Shown here: piece by piece, positions 1 to 9,962 of the stretch
Layout: every line of letters begins with the position of its first letter
How positions within the stretch are numbered: position 1 is the first letter of the stretch
Source of the DNA: Sthenelais limicola
Lineage: Eukaryota > Annelida > Polychaeta > Phyllodocida > Sigalionidae
Reading direction: 5' to 3'
NCBI GenBank assembly: GCA_942159475.1
Contig: OW804095.1
Span: 146,920,314 to 146,984,313 of the forward strand
Length of the DNA: 64,000 bases
The notes under the pieces: model-generated
What the model was told of the DNA's origin: nothing
What the model saw: only the letters and a program-made list of their open reading frames with translations
The model's database searches: none
Position numbers and translations under genes: made by a program

Positions 1-300
1 GACTAACGCTGGATGAAGTATGAACATGTACCAAAATGCAAGACAGTGTATCAAATATTGCCAAATATAGGGTCATCCCATAGAGTATATTTGGCGACTT
101 TAATAGTAATTGTCCACCCAAAAATATTGAAACTTTATTTTTCTGAAATAAAAATATCAAACTTAAGATATAGAAATACTTATTAGATGCCCTTAATGTG
201 TATATTCATTGGAATCGGCTTGGTCTCACCTTTTCAAATATGATGGTATCACAAAATCTAATTTTTGCGACTTATGACTCATTTTCCTGAAACACATCAC
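1..300 (-). mobile_element. F2 MITE, 3' part, cut by window edge
   Basis: The right end reads TTTTGCGACTTATGACTC followed by TTTTCCTGAAACACATCAC, which is the inverse of the F2 left terminus. The interior matches the other minus-oriented F2 copies (such as 59409-59816) through the words AATTGTCCACCCA and AGAAATACTTATTAGATG. The left part lies outside the window. Confidence 0.8.
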
Positions 301-1494
301 AAATTTGGGAAACGTGGATCAGCAAAACGTAGGGCAGAAATGTCATTTTCTTCCAGAATACATCAATATGGAGTAACAAACCGACAAAAGGACAAAAGGA
401 CATTCCTGCTAGTTCTATAACTTCATTGAATTATGAATTCACTTCCTTGTCAATAACCAAATTTACCAGATTAAGATGCTGTTTTGTCCCCAATCAGAAA
501 AGATATCTATCTGAAACAGGAAATATCCAACATATCCAAGCCGATTCTAGCATGCCATGCTACAGAACAGATCTAGTAGAAACTCAAGAAACTAACAAAG
601 TTCAAGATAATATAATACGACATTAAAGAGGTGAGATGTGCCAAGTATTGATGACAGATTTGAGAATAATATTACAATAACGTACTAATACACTTACGTG
701 GCAGACACTTTATCAATGTAGTTTGCAGGTTCCGCTTGTCTTCACAGTTGTGAGTTTCGGTGGGTAGTTTATATATATATTAGAATGTGTGTTCTTTGTT
801 TGTTTTTAAATGTTTTATTCATCAGGACATTATGTAATATTTATACTATATCTCAGTACATGATGATTTTAAAAGTACTTTAATAATATATGGAAAAATA
901 GTTAATTTTACAAAATACATGAGTGATAAAAACAGATAGTAGCACCACCACCTGCACCGTGTCACAATGATGCAAGACAGTCATATTATCACAATAATCT
1001 TTACCTATTACATATTAATATTGATCCCACATTATCTCAACTCATCACCATTCATTAATCAACCAACATGCCGACGACAAAAGGCATATGTAGCTATAAA
1101 TCAAATTATTTCATAAATCCTATCAAATTTGCTGATCTGGGAAGCAGAAGTGAACCTTCCCATTTTTCCTATCCTTGTTGTAGCTCCTCGTTTTGTCATA
1201 TCGTCTAACTTCTTGAATAAATATGTTTGAAAAAAGAAATCTACAAGATAGAAGGGATATATCACTGCATATAACAATATAGCACCCAGTGATATAAAAG
1301 AAAGCTCTGCCCCATGCCATCACTGGATCCTTCTCAGAGGTCACATCTATTTTAGATCAGAGATTATGTAAAATTGGCAAGAGACCATCAGCTGTCACTA
1401 TTGGTTAGCCATGACAGACATCCAAGGGCTTCACCAACAGGCTGCATGTGAGGAGTGGGTGGGTAGGGAAATAATGCTGATATCAACATTTCTT
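301..1494. other. No feature recognised
   Basis: AT-rich sequence. The short ORFs here (66 and 73 codons) have no recognisable composition or motif, and I see no terminal inverted repeats. Confidence 0.5.
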
Positions 1495-1498
1495 ATGT

Positions 1499-1725
1499 GG
1501 GTCAGGTTTTCAGAAAATGTACAATTCGTCTTTACCAATCTTCTCAAATAACCCAAATTACAGACGAAAATAAAGTTCAAAATAAAGTTAAACCTATCAA
1601 AACAGAATCAATGCAATGCCGAATACACTCGAATTTACCTAGTATTGACCAAAGTGTAGCCTAATTTAGCAGAATTTACTAAATGTGTACAGCTGCCAAT
1701 TGTACATTTTCTGAAAACCTGACCT
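1499..1725 (-). mobile_element. F1 MITE (subfamily a)
   Basis: The terminal inverted repeat is GGGTCAGGTTTTCAGAAAAT on the left with its near-perfect inverse on the right. It is flanked by the 4-bp duplication ATGT (1495-1498 and 1726-1729). The interior carries the family word AAATAACCCAAATT and the subfamily-a word GAATCAATGCAATGCCGAAT. It is about 227 bp and non-coding. Confidence 0.9.
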
Positions 1726-1772
1726 ATGTTCTCATTACGTATGAAACACTAGACGCAGTGGCGGAAGTCATA

Positions 1773-1965
1773 TGTGATGTGTTATATAATAGTCATAGGT
1801 TTTTTTCCAGATCATCTCTTTGTAGGAATGGTTTCATGGCAGTAGTATGAATATATGTACTGAATTTCACGACAATGTATTAAATATATGTTTTTGTTTC
1901 TAAGGTCATTGTATGGAGTATCAGTAGCTATTTACTAGTAATTGTCCACCCAGAACTAGATATAA
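1773..1965 (-). mobile_element. F2 MITE fragment
   Basis: It starts with GTGATGTGTTATA and contains F2 interior words such as TGGAGTAT and TAGTAATTGTCCACCCAGAA. The right half is missing. The first 40 bases have diverged from the F2 terminus. Confidence 0.65.
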
Positions 1966-3215
1966 AGGTTTGATCATACATACACTTGTGGACACAGTAA
2001 TGACAGACTGGTTCATTCAACGATTTGTGTCAGAGAAACACTGTTGCTAATATACATTGCGCAAGATGCTAATATGCATTACCCTCCAAGGCCTCAGGTA
2101 TGGGCGTTCTAACTGTCCACATCATGTTCTTACCTGAAAAGAAGGAACACAAGAATTAGGGATGATATTTAAAGTGGCAATAAATCATGAAATATTTTAT
2201 TTCATTTTCTTCTTTGCAAATCCAGGAAATTTGAATTATCATTTGTTTAGGCAACTCAGGGGTTTACTACATGAAGCAGTTTGGCCACTGACTTGGCGAT
2301 GAGTTCATTGACTTCTATGTCTTCAGTGCAGCAAGTGATAACTGGCAATGAGTGGGCAACCGGAAAATCATGTTGGCAAGGAATACGAGGTACAATAGTC
2401 ATGTTTGATATCTTCTGCCAATGGTATGGGCCTTCAGTGCATTGTTAATGGTGTTAATGACAGGTTAAAGCAAAAAAAAAAGGTGTTAAAGACCTTAGCA
2501 ATGCCTTGGAGATGGGATCGCACATGTAAAAGCAATACAATTAGGACTATAATGGCCATTCTTATTTTGGTTGTCGATGCAAAGATGATGCAGCTACCAA
2601 TTACCCTCCTCCTCCTCCTCACCAATTCCTTAATCAATGTATCATCAATACAAATTTTGTCCAGAAGCTATTCAATAATGGTGATATGAATATGTTATCG
2701 ATCATGTACGAGTTAAGAACAAGAGCTACCCTGGTAAAAATCAACATCGGTGGTAGTGAAAACAAGAGAGAGGAGAGAAAAACCTGGTTGTGTATTTTAG
2801 ATGATATCTCTGAATGCATTGAAAAGTTAAAATGGTAAACCAAGAGAGAAAGATCGAGAATTGCCTTCTTTATAGTATTCCTTTAGGTATGAGCCAACAC
2901 CAAATTGTACTTATCCTAGATGTAACAGCACGTAAACCTGTGTATTGTGGGGAATAAAACGATGTCGCAAAAAAAAAGAATAAAAAAGAAGAATTTTGTC
3001 CACAGTGGCCAGACCACTCAATACCATCTCTTGCTTGAATATATTGTTTCTACCAGTGTGATTCTCACTCCCACTCACTCTTATTCACTCAATTCCTGTT
3101 ATAAATCAGTTTATTTTACATGCTGAGTCTTGAGGCACTGCGGAACAAATTGGATCACTGACGTGAACCACCTGTTTATGTACTGCATGATCTATGGGTA
3201 CGTAATCCTATAAAT
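1966..3215. other. No feature recognised
   Basis: AT-rich sequence with small poly-A and CTC-repeat runs near 2470 and 2607. The two overlapping ORFs of 67-94 codons on opposite strands have low-complexity translations and look like chance. Confidence 0.45.
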
Positions 3216-3412
3216 GTGATGTCTTATAGCGAAATGAGTCACAAGTTGCAAAAAAAAGGATTTTAAGATGTCTTTTTTGAAATGATGAAATCAATATCGA
3301 TTTGAAAAGATGAAATCAAGCCGATTGCAATGATGGTAAATATTAAGGACATCTAAGAAGTGTTTCTATATTTTATGATCTAATTTTATGATCTATTTAT
3401 GTTTGAAAAAGA
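3216..3412 (+). mobile_element. F2 MITE, 5' fragment
   Basis: It starts GTGATGTCTTATAGCGAAAT with GAGTCACAAGTTGCAAAA, then GAAATCAAGCCGATTGCAAT and GGACATCTAAGAAGTGTTTC, all in F2 plus-strand order. It stops about halfway through the element. Confidence 0.7.
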
Positions 3413-4036
3413 GCCACTTGTATGTTTGTCATAAGTGTTGGATTAGAAAGATCCAACTCTACTCTTGCCTCAGAAATAAGCCTACAACATCCCGGTTCCA
3501 GTGTCTGTTCTCCCTACATCCCCTTTGTTTGTCATATCTTTGTCATCAACGAATGTTCACTTAATTTCTAAAAGTGATAATATGCAGTCGATTAGCCAAA
3601 CAATTGTGCATTTTTCCATAAAAGCATGACATTTGGCATAGAGTTACTTTTCGAAGTGCTGACAGTATTTTGGCTATGGACCAAATCTGGATGTTTGTTT
3701 CCTTGGTTACAGCTGCTATAATAGAACAAAAATATGTGAAAGATATATATTTTCAAAAAAGAAAAGAAGTCGGCAATGTGTGAACAAGAAGAACTGTATG
3801 TACATAAACGAAACAATATTTCACAAGAACTGACGCCTATGGGCGCCACCATTTTGTATTCCTTCCTCAAGTGGATGTTTAGGTGTGAACACCATCTGAA
3901 ATATATCTAGATATGCTAAGAAGAAGTTGAGACAACCACAAATATTCCAACCACACTTCTCAGTATGTCCTGTCAGTACAGAAGTCAGTACTCTGTGAGA
4001 AGTGGTGGAAATATTCATGACATTATTTGTTTATAA

Positions 4037-4271
4037 GGGTCAGATTTTCAAGAAATGTACAATTGGCAGCTGTACACATTTAGTAAATTCTGCTAAATTA
4101 GGCTGCAATTTGGTCAATACTAGGTAAATTCAAGTATATTCGGCATTGCATTGATTCTAGCAATCTGTTTGGTTAGGTTAAACTGTATTTTGAACTTTAT
4201 TTTCGTCTGAAATGTGGGTTATTTGAGAGGATTGGCGAAGGTCAATTATACATTTTCTGAAAATGTGACCT
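4037..4271 (+). mobile_element. F1 MITE (subfamily a)
   Basis: The left terminus GGGTCAGATTTTCAAGAAAT and right terminus CATTTTCTGAAAATGTGACC are flanked by ATAA on both sides (4033-4036 and 4272-4275). The interior contains GGCAGCTGTACACATTTAG and GCATTGCATTGATTCTAGC. Confidence 0.9.
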
Positions 4272-4457
4272 ATAAATGCATTAATAGATAAATCAACAGC
4301 ATCTGATATGTATATATCCAATGTATGAATTGTATTTCATTTCTCAGCTCTCACAGAAAGAATGGGAGCCATATTTGACCCCAAAGTAAGATGCACAAAG
4401 CCTCTGGGTGTGATGGCTGGCCAGGTTGATCTGTAGTGGGAGAGACAAGGCTTATAC

Positions 4458-4692
4458 GGGTCAGATTTCCAGAAAATGTACAATTGACCTTCACCAATCC
4501 TCTCAAATAACCCACATTTAAGACAAAAATGAGCTTCAAAATGCTGTTTAACCTAACAGAACAGATACTTTAAATCAACACGACACCAAATATACTCAGA
4601 TATACTTGGTATTCTTCATTTTTCAGCCTTATTTTGTAGAATTTCCTAAATATGTAGAGCTGCCAATTGTACATTTTCTGAAAATCTGACCC
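4458..4692 (-). mobile_element. F1 MITE (subfamily b)
   Basis: Terminal repeats GGGTCAGATTTCC and GAAAATCTGACCC are flanked by ATAC on both sides (4454-4457 and 4693-4696). The interior reads CAGAACAGATACTTTAAATC instead of the subfamily-a CAAACAGATTGCTAG core, which defines subfamily b. Confidence 0.9.
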
Positions 4693-4796
4693 ATACCTAG
4701 CATCTATCATGCACTGGGGGCTCACTAGAGGCGCTAATGTCAATGTGGCTGGCCTGGATACAGGCCGGCCAGCTAGAGATGTCAGGACCACTTTGT

Positions 4797-5025
4797 GCTG
4801 CGTTATTTCTTTATAACTGTTTTTTGTTTCAGGAAGGTTATACCCCGGGGTCAAGTAGAGAAAATATACAATTTGTTCTCCAAATTTAACAAAATTAAGT
4901 TTCCAATTATCTCGTGCTACATTATTTCTTTACTTTTTTATTCAGGATAGTTATATCACAGGGAGATATAGAGATTAATATAATATTCATTCTCCGAATT
5001 TAATAAAAATAAGTTTCAAATTCCG
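4797..5025. repeat. Imperfect tandem duplication, about 120-bp unit
   Basis: Two successive segments share TTATTTCTTTA, then CAGGAAGGTTATA versus CAGGATAGTTATA, then TTGTTCTCC versus ATTCATTCTCC and TAAGTTTCCAATT versus TAAGTTTCAAATT. The following 70 bases resemble decayed F1 interior. Confidence 0.55.
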
Positions 5026-5282
5026 GTTTAACATAACAGACCTTTCTTAATTATCACAATACCGAATATTCTTATATGTCACTTGTATTTATACTGTGTT
5101 GGGTTGAGACATAAGTACAAGAAACTCTGTATCGCTTCCTGGGAGAAAAATCAAGTTAAATACATAGCCCTATGAAAAGCTCCTACGAGCTAATGGGCTA
5201 ATCATATATTTTATAATATCTCATTTTTCATTATTATTATTTCACTATTTCTCACTATTACTACTAAAAACAGCAGTGTGGC

Positions 5283-5430
5283 TAATAGGGAAGTTTCATG
5301 TCCCACTGCGCATGTCTGTTAAATTGCAGGGTAAGATAGATTAATTCAAATCTGACATACAAATATTGAGCAATAAATTGATCAAAATTAGCAAGAAAAT
5401 TTCGACGAATCCATCAGAATTTGAATAACA
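5283..5430 (-). mobile_element. F3 MITE fragment
   Basis: It starts TAATAGGGAAGTTTCATGTC and continues CACTGCGCATGTCTGTTA, then TCTGACATACAAATATTGAG, matching the terminus and first 140 bases of the F3 copy at 47494-47839. The other end is missing. Confidence 0.65.
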
Positions 5431-6370
5431 GGTTTGTTTGTTTTAGGATTTTTATTCAGCATGTTACATTGTGCAAATTACACTGTTTTTTTTGTTTTTT
5501 TTTAAAATATTTTTATTGGCCACATTACAGTACAAAATCTTTATTTCATCTTTATTTAAATAATACGCATAACAATCCGAGTTGTTGTTATATTTCATGC
5601 GTCGCCTGATACCAAAGGGTGTTTCAGAAATAATGAAAATATCGCTCATCAGGAATTTAATCTAATAATGAAGTTGATTAATAATCAAATCATTCAACCA
5701 ATTTAATATATGGATGTTTGACAAAAAGAAGAGAACTAAAATAAAAACCTCAACACGGGACCGTTTCCAATATCAAGACAAACAATTTGACCTGACAATC
5801 AATTTTCCAAGAGAACAAATAGAAAATACAAAATCTACAGTTCTTGATCACTGTTAACCGGAGAGGAAATTTTAAATGACTGATTGAATTTTACAAGGAT
5901 AAAATAAGTTGCTCCCAAAATAAAAACCAACAAGAAAACACACCCAGCACAACGTGACTTCGAAGAGACCTCTTTTAAAAGTTTTAATGGAGTTTTTGTA
6001 AAAGCTATCAGTGGATACTAAATATAGACATGACTGTGGTAGACTGCATGTAATGGGGTTCAAAGGTGAGAAGAGAATTGACATGAAGTGTTGACAATGC
6101 AGTTCTTGCTACTGTCAGTGGGGAGTGTTTGGAAGAAAGGTGGCAGTGACAGAGTGACAGATGTCCTCAGGCGTTGTGCATTTAGAGAAAAGATACACAC
6201 TACTCTATGTATTTCTTTGAAGTACCAACATGGCGGGGGATTTGGTCACTTAGTGACATCTGTGGAAGTATTTCAATGCATTTTGGAATATTGATGTAAT
6301 TGTTTGACAATGCATAAAATGTGAGGCTTGTAAACCGTGAGCCAGAATCAGTGTGCATAGAATAGAAACT
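5431..6370. other. No clear feature; retroposon-like poly-T at 5487-5513
   Basis: A T-rich run leads into TTTTTATTGGCCACA. The same word follows a T run at 32457, which suggests the shared 3' end of a poly-A retroposon in minus orientation. Nothing else is recognised. Confidence 0.4.
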
Positions 6371-6377
6371 ACATCAG

Positions 6378-6570
6378 TTCCGGCTCCTCTGAATGTCCAA
6401 TTTGCCCTCAACAACCCTCTCAAATAACCTATATTTAAGACAAACTTTAACATAACCAAACAGATTTATTAAAACGACGCAATTGCTAACATCTACTCCG
6501 ATATCTATCGTATATCATTTGTCAGTCTAGTTCAGCACACTTTACTAAATGTGTTGATCTAGGTACCGAT
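6378..6570 (-). mobile_element. Decayed F1 MITE remnant
   Basis: CAATTTGCCCTCAACAACCC with CTCAAATAACCTATATTTAAG, then AACATAACCAAACAGATTTA and a final TTTACTAAATGTGTTGATCT, follow F1 order. Both terminal repeats are degraded or missing. Confidence 0.5.
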
Positions 6571-6635
6571 GTTTTTGTTGGTTTGTTTTACTTTTATATA
6601 CCACTGAGGGTGACATCGGCGGGTCTAACTCCCTA

Positions 6636-6694
6636 TGAGGGGTGGGGGGTGGGGTGGGTGGGTGGGTGTGTGTGTGTGTGGGGGGGGGGGGGGT
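6636..6694 (+). repeat. G-rich microsatellite (GGGT, GT and poly-G)
   Basis: Runs of G4-G6 are separated by single T residues, followed by GGGT repeats, GT repeats and a 14-base G run. The plus strand has many more than four G3 tracts in close spacing, so it could form a G-quadruplex. Confidence 0.8.
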
Positions 6695-6931
6695 TTCAAG
6701 CCCTACCGGTTAGCGTTTACACTTACAATTGAAAGAACAATCCACCATTGGGTCGACGCCTTAATGGTGGCCCTCAATATTTTGGAATCAATAGTAGAAT
6801 GAATTAACGTTTGTTTCACAACTTGATGTCACAATATTGTGTTTTTGATAACATAAGTGAAATACCAAACTATTTAAAGGTTACATTTTTTAAGTAACGG
6901 TAGTATCTCTACTTCTTGTTATTTCCGAAAA

Positions 6932-7490
6932 GTTGATTGAGTTCAATTCAATTCAAGAATTCTTTATTGCTATAGATGTTTTACAATAAGGTGGTCCAAC
7001 ATTCTGATTAAACAGCTGTTGTCTAGATAGGTCTTCCGTTGGGTGCCTGACTCTTGTTTGAACTTTACTTGTGTTACATGCTTTCTAATGGTTTCTAATG
7101 GTTTCTAAGACAAGTATTTAATTAGATGGCAAATGAGATGGTAAATGAGCAGTACATCATGAGGTTTTGACGTATAAAAAAATGTTGACGAGTGCATGGT
7201 GTATGGAAGGTTATACAATAATAAGGGTTTCGATAACAGAGTGTATTTCAACTGGTTTCAATTAGCTTCAGATACTCTTTTGGAGTTAGAGTGATAGCAT
7301 ATCTATAACAGGGTTGGTAATAGAGGTATATTTCAGCTAACAATATTGATATCTGTATTTTTAGTAGCATTGTGGATGGGATATCTAGGGCGTGGTCGAG
7401 TTGATGAAGTTGATTGAGTTGATTGTTTGAGTGGGAGTAGGTTGAACGATCATGAAAGTCTCTAACGCATTGGTTTATATATTTCATCTG
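6932..7490 (-). pseudogene. LINE 3' end: reverse-transcriptase C-terminus remnant plus 3' UTR
   Basis: Read on the minus strand, 7490-7248 encodes a reading frame with a glutamine/asparagine/leucine stretch ending LLAEIYLYYQ. This resembles the very C-terminal part of a non-LTR retrotransposon ORF. It leads into a 3' UTR ending GCAATAAAGAATTCTTGAAT and then short ATTGA-type repeats, a common LINE tail. The 3' UTR matches the tail at 40905-41060: both contain a decayed AACAG word, a GACTC word and the AAGAATTCTTTATT terminus. The shared tail is direct evidence; the family assignment is inference from the better-preserved copy. The reading frame is short and truncated, so no product is expected. 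Confidence 0.5.
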
Positions 7491-7589
7491 GTTATAATTC
7501 TCAGTGCTCGATTTTGTGTAAGGAGGGAGGTTAATCTTGTTTTTACTGCTGAATCATAAAATATATATGTGATTGGTAAAATAGAGTTA

Positions 7590-7899
7590 TAGTCTGGCAG
7601 TGCAAAGGCAAATTTTGGCCTAACCCGGAAATCCCGGATAAAGTTTTTTTCTCTCTTGATTTATCATCTATGGGGTCCCTATATCACATTCCTGTGTGAT
7701 GTGAAGTTCCTGACCTTGAGCAATTTGAGATATTTAAAGATGGCCGCCACCGAACATATCAAATCTGTAAACTTGGAACTTGAAACTTGGAACTTCACAT
7801 CACACAGGAATGTGATATAGGGACCCCATAGATGATGAATCAAGAGAGAAAAAAACTTTATCCGGGATTTCCGGGTTAAGCTCTCCCACTGCCGGACTA
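7590..7899. mobile_element. Fold-back element with 90-bp arms, probable TA target
   Basis: Left arm 7621-7710 and right arm 7789-7878 are inverse complements with one mismatch that I can see. They run from AACCCGGAAATCCCGGATAA to GATGTGAAGTTCC. The outer termini TAGTCTGGCAGTG and CACTGCCGGACTA form a further short inverted repeat and are bordered by TA. The 78-bp loop contains AAGATGGCCGCCA. It has no coding capacity. Confidence 0.85.
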
Positions 7900-8094
7900 T
7901 AGTATTGTTCTTTCAACCTACTCCGGTGGTCTTTTTATATACAGATTGTGTGAGATATCTTCTATTTCACTGAGGCAAATGTACATTTTCCTTAATTTGC
8001 CCCAAGGAAACAATGTGTAATAACGTACACTGCCCATTTCACTCCCCCTCCCACATCTTTCTCCCTTGCTCCTCTAACATATCCTATCACATAT

Positions 8095-8329
8095 GGGTCA
8101 TATTTTAAGAAAATGTACAATTCACCTTCACCAATCCTCTCAAATAACCCACATTTAAGACGAAAATCAGCTTCAAAATGCAGTTTAACCTAACAGAACT
8201 GATACTTTAAATTAATGCGATACCAAATATACTCAGATATACCCAGTATTCTTCATTTTTCAGCCTAATTTAGGAGAATTTCCTAAATGTGTAGAGCTGC
8301 CAATTATATATTTTCTGAGAATCTGACCC
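8095..8329 (-). mobile_element. F1 MITE (subfamily b)
   Basis: It is bounded by GGGTCATATTTTAAG and GAGAATCTGACCC, with ATAT duplicated at 8091-8094 and 8330-8333. The interior carries the subfamily-b word CAGAACTGATACTTTAAATT. Confidence 0.9.
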
Positions 8330-8449
8330 ATATAGACACTGACAAAAGGTAGGGAAGTTAGGGAAAGCCTTTTATTCCTCCCAGGTCAAGGTCACTCTGA
8401 TAAAGCCTCTTTCCCATCCCCACACTCCTACCAGAAACGCTGGATATAG

Positions 8450-8566
8450 CCAATCAGATTTCAGCTCAGCCGTCACGTGACAGGCTTTGGAACTCTTCAC
8501 CTTAGAGGGATGAAGAGGTCTTTACATTTGACGTCACTATTATAGAATGCGGCATCATAGCTTGGA
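8450..8566 (+). promoter_or_regulatory. Promoter-like cluster: CCAAT, E-box, CRE
   Basis: CCAATCAG lies at 8450-8457, the palindrome GTCACGTGAC at 8472-8481 and a perfect CRE TGACGTCA at 8529-8536. An ATGGCGGGG start context follows at 8567. These words are established binding motifs for NF-Y, USF/bHLH-ZIP and CREB/ATF factors. Their clustering just upstream of an ATG in a favourable context suggests a promoter. Function is inferred only. Confidence 0.4.
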
Positions 8567-8683
8567 ATGGCGGGGAGCAGTGCATGGAGGAAAAGTGAAA
8601 CTCTTTCTCTCTTTGCCTCGCTGCTACGTTTATTATTTGACTACAAAAAGGACTACAAAAAGGAAGGCCTTAATTTTGATTAA
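8567..8683 (+). CDS. Possible 38-residue start exon or small ORF
   Basis: The ORF starts at ATGGCGG with G at -3 and G at +4. The encoded peptide begins MAGSSAWRKSE and contains a leucine-rich stretch (LSLFASLLRLLF) followed by lysine- and tyrosine-rich residues, ending at TAA 8681-8683. It directly follows the CCAAT/E-box/CRE cluster. No convincing GTAAGT-type donor lies inside it, so if real it would be a complete micro-ORF or an upstream ORF. I do not recognise it. Chance occurrence is quite possible. Confidence 0.2.
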   Translation: MAGSSAWRKSETLSLFASLLRLLFDYKKDYKKEGLNFD

Positions 8684-8726
8684 TTGATTGATTTTTAATT
8701 ATATCATTGTTGCAAAAACAATACAC

Positions 8727-8825
8727 AATGTGTTGCAGAAACGTGAGTCATAAGTCTCAAAAAATAGCTTTTGAGATACCATTATATTTTAGTTGGGATT
8801 ATTATGGCAAACATTATGGGTACTT
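8727..8825 (+). mobile_element. F2 MITE 5' fragment
   Basis: It reads ATGTGTTGCAGAAACGTGAG, TCATAAGTCTCAAAA, then TTTTGAGATACCATTATATT. This is the first quarter of F2 in plus orientation. Confidence 0.55.
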
Positions 8826-8876
8826 CTGCATAGTTCTATGCATGACAAAGGTATAGGGTAGCTTGCAGTAGAGTAT

Positions 8877-9450
8877 TGGAGATATTATATGAATATTAAT
8901 CGAACGAGAGTCTAGGCTAAGGATAGCCTAACTCTATGAATAATCACGCAGAGATTCGTCCTGTTTAGACGTAACTTTTATTGAGGAAACATGGGTTTAT
9001 ATATATGAGATACATGTTCTGCGCATACGTGCACATGCGCATAATTAAGACAATCAAGTCATAATTACCTTACTCTCATTAGTATTAACCAATGATATTA
9101 GATTATACATATGGACCATGGGGGTCCCTATATCCAGCCAATGAGGCTAGGGATATTGGTTGGACCAATAGCCTTGTTTGTTGGTAATACCCAATCAGAC
9201 TGTATGTCTCATTAGGCTATGGCCCAATTGGGTGTGACCCAATTACTTGTGGTCCACCTGGTGTGTGACCTGGGTGTGACCCATATACTCACGGTTCACC
9301 TAGTGTGAGACCTTGTAACTTAACCAATGAATATTCATAAGGCTATCGCTTATGGAATCCAATATTCCATATTGATCATATACCGTTACTGTTAGGTAAC
9401 CTTACGTAAAACCTTTATAGTTCTTACGTGGACAATATAGCTCGTGACAA
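8877..9450 (-). repeat. LTR-like non-coding end of the Gag-bearing retroelement
   Basis: Read on the minus strand, the block begins TGTCACGAGC just after the long ORF ends and finishes near CGATTAATATTCA. It holds a TATA box (TATATATAAACCC, near 9003) followed about 25 bases later by AATAAA (near 8976), the usual U3-R order of an LTR. The TG and CA ends fit an LTR. I see no second copy in the window, no convincing polypurine tract and no target duplication, so a terminal repeat of a DIRS-like element is an alternative. The middle carries GGGTGTGACC-type short direct repeats (9226-9310). Confidence 0.45.
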
Positions 9451-9476
9451 TTTCTTAATGGTCAATTATTAGTAAA

Positions 9477-9962
9477 CTATTTAAACATACTCATTAGGAT
9501 GAGGTATTGACCTGTATAAATACCAACACTACATATATAACCCTCTGGGAGGAAAGAAGATCTAGCAAATAGTGTACTATCATGTTCAGGGTCAGTAAAA
9601 TAACAGTTGGGAACAGATTTACTACCATACCTAAGTGTGTTTACAACTGTAAGCCAACCAGCGCGGCCATTGTGGATGCATACGTCCGGTTCTGGCTCAG
9701 ATACTTCCGGTTCATGAACTTCCGGAAGGTAACCATTATCAAAATCAACAAACACATTTGCATTCAAATCATCCTCAAATACGGATTCAACAGCAAAATC
9801 ACATACATCAGGAGGTGAGGCCCCACTCACTAAACTATCGTCAGAAACATAACCGACATCAGTACAGTAGGAGTCCGCTTGACAGTTCACGGGATCCACA
9901 ATAACAACAACATCATCAGCACATGGGGGGCCTACCAAATCAAAACAACAGTCGCTAGAGAG
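9477..9962 (-). CDS. Acidic extension in the Gag frame after one amber stop
   Basis: This reading frame starts in the codon right after the TAG that ends the Gag-like ORF (9963-9965) and is in exactly the same phase. It runs 161 codons without a stop. It is rich in Asp, Glu and Val (for example PEVHEPEVSEPEPDV), unlike the basic Gag C-terminus. Either the TAG is a single disabling mutation in a longer polyprotein, or the stop is read through as in some retroviral gag-pol genes. No protease or reverse transcriptase motif is visible before the frame ends near 9477, so any pol region has been lost here. I do not recognise a domain. The in-frame continuation is seen directly; the function is unknown. 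Confidence 0.45.
   Translation of the reverse strand, partial: LSSDCCFDLVGPPCADDVVVIVDPVNCQADSYCTDVGYVSDDSLVSGASPPDVCDFAVESVFEDDLNANVFVDFDNGYLPEVHEPEVSEPEPDVCIHNGRAGWLTVVNTLRYGSKSVPNCYFTDPEHDSTLFARSSFLPEGYICSVGIYTGQYLILMSMFK

Noticed and set aside
1499..1728. F1 as a piggyBac or Kolobok relative because one copy has TTAA flanks
   Set aside because: Other copies have ATGT, AGGT, TAAT and more, so TTAA is chance within a variable 4-bp duplication.
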